Source of the DNA: Cysteiniphilum halobium
GTDB taxonomy: Bacteria; Pseudomonadota; Gammaproteobacteria; Francisellales; Francisellaceae
Direction: 5' to 3'
NCBI RefSeq assembly: GCF_003574425.1
Contig: NZ_QLIU01000025.1
Location: forward strand, 1 to 42,443
DNA length: 42,443 bases
The notes under the pieces were generated by a model. The model was given only the letters and a program-made list of their open reading frames with translations. It did no database searches and had not been told where the DNA came from. The position numbers were made by a program, and so were the translations under genes. Of this stretch, positions 25,290-34,656 are shown one piece after another (the first letter of the stretch is position 1; each line of letters opens with the position of its first letter).

Positions 25290-26303
25290 TTACTTTTCTC
25301 CTTGCATTAAATAAAACTCAATCGTCTGCTTAAACATTTTCTTAAAGTCTTTCGATGGCTTCCAGTCTAACTCATTCTGGATTTTGCTATTATCAATTGC
25401 ATAACGCCAATCGTGACCTTTTCGATCTTCAACAAATTTAATTAACTTTTGGTGTGGCGCATTGTCTGGATGATACTCATCCATCAACTGGCAAATAGTT
25501 TTAACCAAGGTTAAATTATCTACCTCATTCTTTCCACCAATATTATAAACTTCTCCTACTTGACCTTTCTCAAGAATGCATTGGATTGCATCACAATGAT
25601 CCTCGACATATAGCCAGTCACGAATATTACTGCCATCTCCATAAACTGGAATTGCTCGTTGTTCAATACAACTTTTAATAACCACTGGAATTAACTTTTC
25701 AGAATGCTGGTAAGGTCCATAGTTATTAGAGCAATTCGATATTGTCACGGGCAGTTTATAGGTATGATAATATGATCGCACAATATGATCAGAGCCTGCT
25801 TTTGATGCTGAATAAGGTGAGTTAGGTTCATAGGCTTTGCCTTCTGTAAATGCCGGTGCTTCCTTTGTTAAAGTACCATACACCTCATCTGTAGACACAT
25901 GATGAAAACGACACTGAGTCTCATCAAGTCCTTTCTCATCCAGCCAAAATTGTTTAGCCTGTTCTAGAAGATTAAAGGTACCCATCACATTGGTTTCAAA
26001 AAATACTTTGGGACCGGCTATTGAGTTATCAACATGCGATTCTGCGGCAAAATGCACAATAGTATCAACATTATGATCCCTTAATACTTTTGCTACTTGA
26101 TTTTCATCACAAATATCACCTTGTATAAAGATGTGATCTTCAGCATTTCGCAAATTCTCAAGATTCTTTACACTACCAGCATAAGTTAATTTATCATACG
26201 ATATGATTGTTTGATGCCTATTACTGGCCAATAACATACGCACAAAATTGCTGCCAATAAATCCGGCAGCACCGGTTACTAGGACTACTTTAGCTTGAAA
26301 CAT
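25290..26303 (-). CDS. rmlB: dTDP-glucose 4,6-dehydratase
   Basis: The 337-residue extended SDR converts dTDP-glucose to dTDP-4-keto-6-deoxyglucose. Evidence: GAAGFIGSNF NAD-binding motif (11-20), HVSTDEVYG with the catalytic Asp-Glu, SPYSASKAGSDH with the catalytic Tyr-Lys, and NCSNNYGPYQ. Length is typical. It is the second enzyme of the dTDP-L-rhamnose pathway; all four genes are here in the order A-C-D-B along the direction of transcription. Confidence 0.97.
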   Translation of the reverse strand: MFQAKVVLVTGAAGFIGSNFVRMLLASNRHQTIISYDKLTYAGSVKNLENLRNAEDHIFIQGDICDENQVAKVLRDHNVDTIVHFAAESHVDNSIAGPKVFFETNVMGTFNLLEQAKQFWLDEKGLDETQCRFHHVSTDEVYGTLTKEAPAFTEGKAYEPNSPYSASKAGSDHIVRSYYHTYKLPVTISNCSNNYGPYQHSEKLIPVVIKSCIEQRAIPVYGDGSNIRDWLYVEDHCDAIQCILEKGQVGEVYNIGGKNEVDNLTLVKTICQLMDEYHPDNAPHQKLIKFVEDRKGHDWRYAIDNSKIQNELDWKPSKDFKKMFKQTIEFYLMQGEK

Positions 26304-26330
26304 TTCTATATCACCTATCTGAAATTTATC

Positions 26331-27182
26331 TTACTCTGACTCTACAGTTTCTTGAATGTAATCAAGCCAAGAATGCTGTTTGATACCATAATCCTTAACA
26401 ATTTTACTCACATTTAAACCCGAATTTTGCGGTCTTTTGGCTTTCAAAGGATAATCCTTAGTCTCAATTGCATCAATTGTCAAAACCCTTTTTCCATCGA
26501 CAAAAGGTAAAACCCCAGAAGCCAACTGCTGCCAGGTTGTTACTGGATAACCGCAATAATGATATACTCCCCAACATTGCTTTTGACTCTGCACGACATC
26601 TAATATCACACGCGCAATATCGCGAGCAGCTGTCGGTGCTCCATATTGGTCAGCAATAACTGCTAATTCTTCCCTTTCTTTTGATAAACGCGCAATCGTT
26701 TTAACAAAATTATGGCCATGACGCCCAAAGACCCAGCTTACGCGAAGAATGAGGTACTTTTCTAACTTTTGAACCTGTTGTTCACCTTTTAACTTAGACA
26801 CCCCATAAACGCCACTTGGATTGGTCACATCTAGCTCGTTATAAAGTGCTTTTTTTTGCCCATCAAACACATAATCCGTTGATATATGCAATAACGGGAT
26901 ACCATACTGTTGACAAATTTTCGCGACCACGCCTACTGCCTGATGATTAACAAGATCAGCCAATTCAGGCTCATCTTCAGCTTTATCTACTTGAGTATAA
27001 GCCGCCGCATTGATCACAAAATCATAATTATGATGTTTAGCAAAGAAACGTCTTATGCCCTCAAGATCAGTTAAGTCCAGCTCATCACGAGCTGTCGCAT
27101 CAAAAGAAATATTACACGCTTTACAGGCTTCAACAAGTTCATAACCAACTTGACCATTTTTACCAATAATTAAAATATGCAT
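26331..27182 (-). CDS. rmlD: dTDP-4-dehydrorhamnose reductase
   Basis: The 283-residue SDR makes the final reduction to dTDP-L-rhamnose with NADPH. The cofactor motif is GKNGQVGYEL (7-16). AAYTQVDKAEDEPE, HISTDYVFDG and YGVSKLKGE (catalytic Tyr-x3-Lys) are RmlD signatures. It starts 3 bases after rmlC and ends 27 bases before rmlB, so it is part of one transcription unit. Confidence 0.96.
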   Translation of the reverse strand: MHILIIGKNGQVGYELVEACKACNISFDATARDELDLTDLEGIRRFFAKHHNYDFVINAAAYTQVDKAEDEPELADLVNHQAVGVVAKICQQYGIPLLHISTDYVFDGQKKALYNELDVTNPSGVYGVSKLKGEQQVQKLEKYLILRVSWVFGRHGHNFVKTIARLSKEREELAVIADQYGAPTAARDIARVILDVVQSQKQCWGVYHYCGYPVTTWQQLASGVLPFVDGKRVLTIDAIETKDYPLKAKRPQNSGLNVSKIVKDYGIKQHSWLDYIQETVESE

Positions 27183-27185
27183 AGG

Positions 27186-27761
27186 CTAGCTCCAATCCTG
27201 ATACCTTGGTAACTTACCCTGCTCAAGTAGCTGGTCAATTGTTAGTGCTTTTTGGTCTTTTTCCGACAAAGATACATTTACTTCAGAAACAGGCCAATCA
27301 ATTGCAAGCCTAGGATCATCCCATCTCAATGCCAACTCCGATTGAGGGTAATAATAATCGGTACATTTATAAAAAAAATCTGCCGTATCACTTAGCACAA
27401 CAAACCCATGCGCAAACCCAGGCGGCACCCAAAATTGACGTTTATTGTCCTCATTTAACTCAACTGCTACAGACTGACCGAAAGTCGGTGAACCAACGCG
27501 TATATCAACTGCAACATCAAAGACTGAGCCTCTTAACACACTAACAAGCTTACCTTGCGTGTGTTCTTGTTGATGATGAAGTCCACGTAGCACACCTTTA
27601 GCTGAACGCGATAAATTATCCTGAACAAACGGATAATCTATCTCTAGCATTTTTTGATAGCGACTTTGCGAAAAACTTTCATAAAAAAAACCGCGATGAT
27701 CTCCATAGACCTTAGGTACAATAATTTTAACCTCGGAAATAGTTGTATCAATAATCTTCAT
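27186..27761 (-). CDS. rmlC: dTDP-4-dehydrorhamnose 3,5-epimerase
   Basis: The 191-residue cupin-fold enzyme epimerises dTDP-4-keto-6-deoxyglucose at C3 and C5. VLRGLHHQ carries the catalytic His, PPGFAHGFVVLSD and FFYKCTDYYYPQSE carry the conserved His and Tyr, and VQDNLSRSAKGVLRGL is the family core. Length is typical. A second, divergent RmlC-like gene lies at 35539-36087, placed with the CDP-sugar genes. Confidence 0.96.
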   Translation of the reverse strand: MKIIDTTISEVKIIVPKVYGDHRGFFYESFSQSRYQKMLEIDYPFVQDNLSRSAKGVLRGLHHQQEHTQGKLVSVLRGSVFDVAVDIRVGSPTFGQSVAVELNEDNKRQFWVPPGFAHGFVVLSDTADFFYKCTDYYYPQSELALRWDDPRLAIDWPVSEVNVSLSEKDQKALTIDQLLEQGKLPRYQDWS

Positions 27762-27771
27762 TTAGATTTTC

Positions 27772-28641
27772 CTAAACTAAATTCAGCAAATACTGGCCAT
27801 AGCCAGTTTTCTTTAAGGGGTCTGCCAATTCTAATAATTTATCTTTATTAATCCAACCCTTATGAAAGGCAATTTCCTCCAAGCAACCAATTTTTAGTCC
27901 CTGCCTATGCTCAACTGTAGCAATAAACTGAGATGCCTCCATCATTGAATCATGCGTTCCAGTATCAAACCATGCATAGCCTCTACCCATTAATTCAACT
28001 TGAATTTTTGATTGTTCAAGATATATTTGATTCAAACTACTGATCTCAAGCTCACCCCTTGCTGAAGGCTTCACCTCTTTCGCATACTCACATACTTTAG
28101 AATCATAATAATATAAACCTGTTACTGCAAAGTTAGATTTTGGCTTTTCAGGTTTCTCAATAATGGAAAGCACTTTACCTTGGTCATCAAACTCAACCAC
28201 ACCATAACGCTCAGGATCATGTACTTTATATCCAAACACCGAAGCTCCACCAGAGCTTAATACCGTTTCCTTTGCTTTTAACAAAAGCTGAGGCAAACCA
28301 TGCGCATAATAGATATTATCTCCAAGCACCAAACAAGCTGAATCGCCTACTAAAAATTCTTCTGCCAAAATAAAAGCTTGCGCTAAACCATCTGGACATG
28401 GCTGTACAATATACTCAAATTTCATACCCCATTGAGTCCCATCCCCTAGCAAGCGCTTAAAAGCAGCTTGATCATGCTCTGTCGTAATAATTGCAACCTC
28501 TGTTATTTCAGATAGCATCAATATCGACAAAGGGTAATAAATCAATGGTTTATCATATATTGGAATCATTTGTTTACTTATCCCGCAAGTAGCTGGATAA
28601 AGCCTCGTCCCGCTACCACCTGCTAAAATTATGCCTTTCAT
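27772..28641 (-). CDS. rmlA: Glucose-1-phosphate thymidylyltransferase
   Basis: The 289-residue nucleotidyltransferase makes dTDP-glucose from dTTP and glucose-1-phosphate. LAGGSGTRLYPAT (6-18) is the nucleotide-binding loop and LVLGDNIYYAHG holds the metal-binding Asp. GRGYAWFDTGTHDSMMEAS near the C-terminus is typical RmlA. It is the first gene of the rmlACDB set, 10 bases before rmlC, and follows a 189-base gap. Confidence 0.97.
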   Translation of the reverse strand: MKGIILAGGSGTRLYPATCGISKQMIPIYDKPLIYYPLSILMLSEITEVAIITTEHDQAAFKRLLGDGTQWGMKFEYIVQPCPDGLAQAFILAEEFLVGDSACLVLGDNIYYAHGLPQLLLKAKETVLSSGGASVFGYKVHDPERYGVVEFDDQGKVLSIIEKPEKPKSNFAVTGLYYYDSKVCEYAKEVKPSARGELEISSLNQIYLEQSKIQVELMGRGYAWFDTGTHDSMMEASQFIATVEHRQGLKIGCLEEIAFHKGWINKDKLLELADPLKKTGYGQYLLNLV

Positions 28642-28674
28642 TTAACTCTCCAAAATACTGCTTCTGTAGCTTGA

Positions 28675-28761
28675 TTAATCACAAAAAAGTTGCCTAACTT
28701 GATTGGTAATAGATTTTGAATCATAAGTAGCTAAAATTTCCCCAAATTCACCCCATAAGCA
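28675..28761 (-). other. Possible short gene remnant between rmlA and a glycosyltransferase
   Basis: The 189-base gap contains an open frame of 28 codons without a start, ending GEFGEILATYDSKSITNQ and a few more residues before TAA. It looks like the tail of a lost protein, but it is too short to assign and could be chance. Confidence 0.25.
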
Positions 28762-28830
28762 CTATGAGAGACTTTCTTCATTCCAATCTTTCTATACCAA
28801 ATGTAACAAGCTCTATAAAATCAGCACCCT

Positions 28831-29844
28831 TTAACCAATAGCATCTTTAAACGATCTAGCTCTTGCATCCTGCGTAAACTTTTGCAAGTGAGTTTCCAGC
28901 CCAAATAGCAATTTCTCTCTTGCACTTTTATCCATCGCCAGTCCGTATACTTCCTTGGCCAATTGCTGTGGATCATAGTGATCACAATCCACAATACAAC
29001 CATGTTTCCCCACAACATCCGAAAGTCCACCTCGATTGGAATGTATCACTGTACTGCCAGAGGCTAATGCCTCAAGGGCTGCAACACCAAAGCCCTCGTA
29101 TTCCGATACTTGCCAATAAAACAGATTGCTCTTAAGATATTCCAGTTTTTTATCCTCATCCACCACTCCTGTAAAACACACTGACTTTTCGAGTCCAAGC
29201 TCCGCAATGATGCGCTTTAGATAAATTGTTCCCTCCCCTGGGGTACCAATAATATAGGCCTTTGCCTCGGGCATAAGCTTTAGATATTCACGCATAAAAT
29301 ACAATAATTTATCAACCCCTTTCCTTATCGGGGTATAATCATCACCCATCCACGAAATGGTAATGAAATTGTGTTTTCTTTCAATCTCATCACTTTGGTA
29401 AGTCGACCCTACTAAGTCTGATGACAGTGGAGAATAAACTAATTTCTCGTGGTTCTTGATTAATTTTTTCATATGCAATAATTCAGCATTTGACATTGCC
29501 ATAGTTTTGTCAGAAAAATGATAACCCAATTTAAAAAAAATCCGAACCAGATAATTTATGACTTTAACTTTGTATATTTTTTGATCGCAACTAAAGTCTG
29601 CTATAGCTCCATTAAAAACAACTTTTTTGCCCAATATTTTTGCTATTATTGCAGCAAACACACTAAATGTCCAAAAATAAGGTACAAGACAGTCATATTG
29701 AGACCACTTTAATGCATCTCTTACCTTGTTGGTGATTATTACTTCATACCCTGCAATAGAAAGGGCTTGAATATCATTCTGGTAATACCCTCGTAAAAAA
29801 TTTTCCGTATTTTTATGATTTGCATAAAATAACACCCTTTTCAT
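28831..29844 (-). CDS. Family 4 glycosyltransferase
   Basis: The 337-residue protein is a GT-B fold, GT4-type retaining glycosyltransferase. The C-terminal half has the donor-site signature SEYEGFGVAALEALASGST, with the E-x7-E pair, followed by RGGLSDVVG. GTPGEGTIYLKRIIAELGL and VCFTGVVDEDKKLEYL are the usual preceding blocks. The N-terminal half is short. Donor and acceptor are unknown. It is separated from gmd by 55 bases. Confidence 0.88.
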   Translation of the reverse strand: MKRVLFYANHKNTENFLRGYYQNDIQALSIAGYEVIITNKVRDALKWSQYDCLVPYFWTFSVFAAIIAKILGKKVVFNGAIADFSCDQKIYKVKVINYLVRIFFKLGYHFSDKTMAMSNAELLHMKKLIKNHEKLVYSPLSSDLVGSTYQSDEIERKHNFITISWMGDDYTPIRKGVDKLLYFMREYLKLMPEAKAYIIGTPGEGTIYLKRIIAELGLEKSVCFTGVVDEDKKLEYLKSNLFYWQVSEYEGFGVAALEALASGSTVIHSNRGGLSDVVGKHGCIVDCDHYDPQQLAKEVYGLAMDKSAREKLLFGLETHLQKFTQDARARSFKDAIG

Positions 29845-29899
29845 AAGCCATCCAATTGATATTTATTTACGTTCTTAATGCTAAACATTGGTATACTTC

Positions 29900-30925
29900 T
29901 TATAAACACTGATCGCGTATACGCTTTAAATCAGCTAGCATCATTGTATTCACCAACTCTCTGAAGGTTGTTTTAGGGTTCCAGTTCAGCTGTTTTTTTG
30001 CTTTACTTGGATCACCAAGCAGAATATCAACCTCTGCAGGTCGATAAAATTTAGGGTTAATTCGGATAATCTTTTTGCCTGTTTTTTGATTCACCGCAAA
30101 AGTTCCCTCTCCTTGACCATGCCACTCCAATACTAAGTCTATTGCTTCAGCAGCAATATTAATAAATTCCCTTACCGTGTGCGTCTCCCCAGTTGCCAAA
30201 ACATAATCATCAGGTGTAGCCATCTGAAGCATTTTGTACATACCTTCCACATAGTCTCCAGCAAATCCCCAATCTCTTTTCGCATCAAGGTTGCCAAGCT
30301 CCAGTACCTCTTGCTTACCATTAATAATATTTGCCAAACCAAGCGTTATCTTCCTGGTTACAAATTCAATACCTCTTAGTGGTGACTCATGATTAAATAA
30401 AATTCCACTAGAGGCATGCATGCCATAAGATTCGCGATAGTTTACCGTAGACCAATGACCAAATAGCTTAGCAATACCGTAAGGACTTCTGGGATAAAAG
30501 GGCGTTGCTTCACTTTGGGGAATATCCTGTACTTTTCCATACATTTCTGATGTCGATGCTTGATAAAATTTAATATCACCTTTTACTGCACGAATTGTCT
30601 CCAAAATACGCAAAACACCCATTCCATCAGCCTCTGCCGTGTAGATGGGCTGCTCAAAAGACGTGCCAACGAAGCTTTGTGCAGCTAGATTATAAAACTC
30701 ATCAGGTCGTGTTTTTTCCAACAGTCTTAACATATTGGTTATTTCCAATAACTCAAACTCGCAAAACTCAATTTCTTTTTCCACGCCTAGCTCTTTTAAG
30801 CGCCAAAAATCAAGATTGGCACACCGTCTATGCAGACCCAACACCCTATAGCCCTTTTCTACAAGAAGCTTAGCCAAATAAGCACCATCTTGCCCTGTTA
30901 TACCTGTAATCATTGCTGTTTTCAT
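29900..30925 (-). CDS. gmd: GDP-mannose 4,6-dehydratase
   Basis: The 341-residue extended SDR converts GDP-D-mannose to GDP-4-keto-6-deoxy-D-mannose. TGITGQDGAYLAKLL (7-21) is the Gmd cofactor motif, STSEMYGKVQ holds the catalytic Thr/Glu, and SPYGIAKLFGHW the Tyr-Lys pair. FVTRKITLGLANI and NLDAKRDWGFAGDYV are strong Gmd signatures. GDP-mannose is supplied by manC. No Rmd, Fcl, Per or ColD/ColC-type partner is obvious in the window, so the final sugar is unclear. Confidence 0.95.
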   Translation of the reverse strand: MKTAMITGITGQDGAYLAKLLVEKGYRVLGLHRRCANLDFWRLKELGVEKEIEFCEFELLEITNMLRLLEKTRPDEFYNLAAQSFVGTSFEQPIYTAEADGMGVLRILETIRAVKGDIKFYQASTSEMYGKVQDIPQSEATPFYPRSPYGIAKLFGHWSTVNYRESYGMHASSGILFNHESPLRGIEFVTRKITLGLANIINGKQEVLELGNLDAKRDWGFAGDYVEGMYKMLQMATPDDYVLATGETHTVREFINIAAEAIDLVLEWHGQGEGTFAVNQKTGKKIIRINPKFYRPAEVDILLGDPSKAKKQLNWNPKTTFRELVNTMMLADLKRIRDQCL

Positions 30926-30968
30926 TTTAATCTTTACTCCTTAAATTAATCTATAAACCAATAATTTT

Positions 30969-32192
30969 TCACAAAACTCTCCTTATCCTAAGATAGCTTA
31001 TAGCAGTTAGCAGGATGAATACCTCGCCACTAAAATAAACACCCCCTCTCACAAACATTTCCACTGAAAATCCTAAAATTGCACTAAGTGCAATTTTATC
31101 CTTTACAGTAATTCCATTATTTATTTGCTGCTCATTTAACCTGATTAACAACAGGCAAGCTCTAACAGCGTAATATAGATAGAGTATTACAATAAAAACC
31201 CCATACACACCAAGTTCAAAAATAATTTTTGCGGCCAAAAACCCACCATCCTGTCTATTGAGACTTCTACCCAAGATTGATATTATTTTATAGCCAGCTT
31301 TGGTCACATAATTACTGTCACCCATCGCTTGAAACCCCACACCAATGCCATTAAATCCATGTGCAATCAATTGTATTCCTTGCAAGTATACAAGCGCTGA
31401 TAAATTATCTGACTGTGATGTTACCAACAATCTATCTTGAAAATAGGGCAGTTGCCACAAACAAAAAAATAAAATTAAACCTACTAGAAAGATAGATGCG
31501 ACATGCTTACCACCCCATATAACCAACATAATACAAGCAAACATAAGTAAAGTAAGATTAGGAAGCAATAAGGCTAAGATTAGAACTAAAACTAACAGTA
31601 GCAACCGATATTTACTAGAGGCACAACAACTAAACAACATGATAGCCGTCATTCCAAAAAACAAGGCAAAATGACTTGCCTCTCCTCCAAAAGGCCATAT
31701 ATGAGCCCTGTCTCCGATAAAGATAGCATTAATATAACCTATTAAACACAGGACTACAACGACAAATGCAAGACTCTTTCTGACGATATTTGCCTGTAAA
31801 TGGTAAATAAAAAAGCCGCTCACCGTTGATACAACAAATAGAAATAATATAAGAAAAAACGAGTAGAATTGCTTTGAGCCAAGAGAGCTATAAATCGAAA
31901 GTGTAGATTGAAATAGCAAATATACCACTGTCAAAGTAACAAACATTCCCCATATTCCAAAAAAATACTTCAAACAACTTATGTAGCTTATTAAACATAG
32001 TGCAATGACAATCATCGTAATCGTAATGCCCAACGACACTATACTAGAGCTAAAATAAGCAACGCCAATATCATTAGCAGTGCCTAGACATACCATAGTC
32101 AACGACAATATTAAAATTCTGAATCTAATTAAAATTATATTATTACCTGCTTGTGCCACGTTCTTACCTATAATAATTTTCATGTTCAACAT
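30969..32192 (-). CDS. wzy: Wzy-type polysaccharide polymerase
   Basis: The 407-residue protein has about eleven hydrophobic spans and little else recognisable, as is usual for Wzy. A larger hydrophilic loop (about residues 260-330, with YLQGIQLIAHGFNGIGVGFQ and LGRSLNRQDGGFLAAK) fits the periplasmic catalytic loop of the O-antigen ligase/polymerase family. Context decides the call: it is the only such multi-span protein besides the flippase in the cluster. The ATG at 32192 or one three codons later could be the start. Confidence 0.72.
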   Translation of the reverse strand: MLNMKIIIGKNVAQAGNNIILIRFRILILSLTMVCLGTANDIGVAYFSSSIVSLGITITMIVIALCLISYISCLKYFFGIWGMFVTLTVVYLLFQSTLSIYSSLGSKQFYSFFLILFLFVVSTVSGFFIYHLQANIVRKSLAFVVVVLCLIGYINAIFIGDRAHIWPFGGEASHFALFFGMTAIMLFSCCASSKYRLLLLVLVLILALLLPNLTLLMFACIMLVIWGGKHVASIFLVGLILFFCLWQLPYFQDRLLVTSQSDNLSALVYLQGIQLIAHGFNGIGVGFQAMGDSNYVTKAGYKIISILGRSLNRQDGGFLAAKIIFELGVYGVFIVILYLYYAVRACLLLIRLNEQQINNGITVKDKIALSAILGFSVEMFVRGGVYFSGEVFILLTAISYLRIRRVL

Positions 32193-32219
32193 TAGTTAAG
32201 TTAACTAGGGTTTCACTTA

Positions 32220-33155
32220 CTAATGCCTTATTCTTCTTATAAACTGAAATAATTTCCCTCGCCCAAGAATAGTTCTAACCAAAAAATGGGGGGCATAGCG
32301 AAGCAAATACAAAATAGAATAGCCTTTGGATATTTTAAAAATCTGTCTAAAGATTTTTTTGAACTGTTCGAAATTAATTTTATAAGCACCAAACAATAAA
32401 GATCTAATGTGCATAGCTACCCATAATCTCACACTCATATCCCTATATTGCAAAAAATATTGTTGCATTTTAAAGCGATCATTGAACCAATCAATCTCTT
32501 TTGTTTTAGTGGTTAAGTTATGCGTATCAATTGTATAGTAACATAAGACCTCTTCTGTATAAGCTACTCTTCCATGTACTGCACAGCGCAAAATTGTTGC
32601 CATATCTATCGCTAAACCATAACAACTAAACCAATCTACTTTTACTAAAACATCTGTTTTGATAGCCACAGAAACCCATGTAGGAAAGCGTTTTCCTTTT
32701 AACCAGCCCTTAATAAAGGAATACCCTTCTTCATAGGAAGGTGACTTTTTCGTCCGATAGAGCAGTTCTTCTTTATGATTCACATAATTAGCTCGGCAAT
32801 ACCACAATGCAAGTGTACTATCATTTTCCAAAACACAAACAGCTGTTTCAACAAATTCTGGAGTCAGGTAATCATCATCAGAAAGCACACTCATATATTT
32901 CCCATGCACATAATTCTTAATTTGCTGAATATTCTTAGTAAACCCAATATTCATTGCATGATGTACCACTTTTATTTGCTTATATTTACTTGCAATTTCG
33001 TTCAAATATTGCTTTGTTCCATCCGTTGATGCATTATTAAGCACAATTATTTCAATATTTTCATATGTTTGATCTAAAGCTGAATTTAAAGCTCTTTTTA
33101 AAAAATTTAATCGATTAAATGTTGGTATAACTATGGTAAACAGTATTTTATTCAT
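32220..33155 (-). CDS. Family 2 glycosyltransferase
   Basis: The 311-residue protein begins with the GT2 signature FTIVIPTFNRLNFLKRALNS, then NIEIIVLNNASTDGT and YMSVLSDDDYLTPEF, in which the SDDD is the metal-binding DXD-type motif. The C-terminal half resembles abequosyltransferase-type GT2 enzymes in general layout, which would fit the CDP-dideoxysugar genes, but this is only a guess. Its ATG overlaps the end of wzx by 8 bases (ATGAATAA). Confidence 0.85.
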   Translation of the reverse strand: MNKILFTIVIPTFNRLNFLKRALNSALDQTYENIEIIVLNNASTDGTKQYLNEIASKYKQIKVVHHAMNIGFTKNIQQIKNYVHGKYMSVLSDDDYLTPEFVETAVCVLENDSTLALWYCRANYVNHKEELLYRTKKSPSYEEGYSFIKGWLKGKRFPTWVSVAIKTDVLVKVDWFSCYGLAIDMATILRCAVHGRVAYTEEVLCYYTIDTHNLTTKTKEIDWFNDRFKMQQYFLQYRDMSVRLWVAMHIRSLLFGAYKINFEQFKKIFRQIFKISKGYSILYLLRYAPHFLVRTILGRGKLFQFIRRIRH

Positions 33156-34656
33156 TATTTTTCCTTCGTTGAAATTTCATCGCACCTTCTTTGAGTTTCA
33201 AAAAGGCATATTTACTCTCATTAGAAAATACAATTGCCATACTTCCCATCACAACAAATAACAACAACAAGGCTGCTCCAATGGCTTTACTGAGAGAAAA
33301 TGAAGTATTTAAAAAATCACTCAAACCCCACATTCCTCCACCAATTAACATTGAAAACACAATCAGCTGAAAATATAGTCTAAAATACTGTGAAAGCTTC
33401 ATATCAGTATGTTTTATAAAGACCCAAACTACATACCAATTATTTGTCAGTAATTGTGTTAGCAAAATAGCTATTGCTGCACCAACAACACCATAATATT
33501 TAATGAAAAAGTAACTAAATATCAAATTTAACATTCCAGCCACAATAGCTACTCCTGCAAATCGCACATAGCCAAGAGCCAAACAAACTTGGGCGCACGC
33601 CACATGATGCACCTCTAAAATAGTTGTAATCAGTAATAATATGAGCACTAATTCATTAAAGCCCATGTGTTTTCCTAACCATGCTTGAGCAATTATTACT
33701 TGAAAAAAATAAACGAAAAACGCAATAGTCAAGGCAATTACTGTAGAAAATTTTACGGTTAATTCCGACAAGAAATCAACTCTTTGATTTTGAGATTGTC
33801 CCTTAGCTATTGAAATAAAAGGAACTAAAGTTACTCCAACACAACTAGAAACAGATAAAATTGCAACTGATAACTGTTTAATGACGGCAAATTCAGTTAC
33901 ATACTGAACACCCATCATCTCAGATATAAAAAAATTACTTGCTTGTAGAATAAAAATAGCGCCTAATGACATCACTGTCCATTGGACAGAAGGCATAAGA
34001 ATTCGCTGTACAATAATTTTAGAAAACTTTATGCTCTTTTTTATAAAAAGAAGTCTATTCATCAATAAAACAGACAAAACATAAAGTAAAGAATAGCTTA
34101 CCAAATAAGATAAAGTTACTCCAAGCAGTCCATACCCCATACGTAGCGCAATTATACTTAATACTGTACTAGATATAACAGAAAAGCTAAGAAGGTGCCT
34201 ATTTAAGCTGACAAAGCCAACACCATACAATGATGCCAGCAAAGGATTAGATAAGAATTTGACTATTAATGCAACACCAAAAACAATATATGCATAAGCA
34301 ACCAAGGTAGAGTGGCTTTGCGTTGCAATAAAAAAATAATATAAGAGAAGCAATACCATACAAAGAATTAATATCAAAGCACCATTAATTACTCTGATTG
34401 TTTTAAAAAGGGAGCTGATTCTAAAAAGCATATTCTTTTTATATGCTGCTAACCCAATTTCCCGACTTAGAGTAGCACTCAATCCAAAATCACAAAAAGA
34501 TACTATACCTATAATGCTTAAAAATAAAAACCATATTCCCGAATCAATTGTATTTAAATATCTAACGATAAAAGCAGATTGCACAATAGTTCCAAGCCCT
34601 GCACTCACTATGTAAACAAACGATGCAACAGCGCCACTAAAAATACTTCTATTCAT
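33148..34656 (-). CDS. wzx: Wzx-type O-unit flippase
   Basis: The 502-residue protein has about 12-14 membrane spans and the polysaccharide transport (PST/MATE-like) layout: GAVASFVYIVSAGLGTIVQS and RYLNTIDSGIWFLF at the start, FGLSATLSREI next. It would move lipid-linked repeat units across the inner membrane. The ATG at 34656 is chosen over a TTG one codon upstream; AAGGT lies 5 bases before it. It overlaps the preceding reductase gene by 8 bases and the following glycosyltransferase gene by 8 bases. Confidence 0.88.
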   Translation of the reverse strand: MNRSIFSGAVASFVYIVSAGLGTIVQSAFIVRYLNTIDSGIWFLFLSIIGIVSFCDFGLSATLSREIGLAAYKKNMLFRISSLFKTIRVINGALILILCMVLLLLYYFFIATQSHSTLVAYAYIVFGVALIVKFLSNPLLASLYGVGFVSLNRHLLSFSVISSTVLSIIALRMGYGLLGVTLSYLVSYSLLYVLSVLLMNRLLFIKKSIKFSKIIVQRILMPSVQWTVMSLGAIFILQASNFFISEMMGVQYVTEFAVIKQLSVAILSVSSCVGVTLVPFISIAKGQSQNQRVDFLSELTVKFSTVIALTIAFFVYFFQVIIAQAWLGKHMGFNELVLILLLITTILEVHHVACAQVCLALGYVRFAGVAIVAGMLNLIFSYFFIKYYGVVGAAIAILLTQLLTNNWYVVWVFIKHTDMKLSQYFRLYFQLIVFSMLIGGGMWGLSDFLNTSFSLSKAIGAALLLLFVVMGSMAIVFSNESKYAFLKLKEGAMKFQRRKNNE

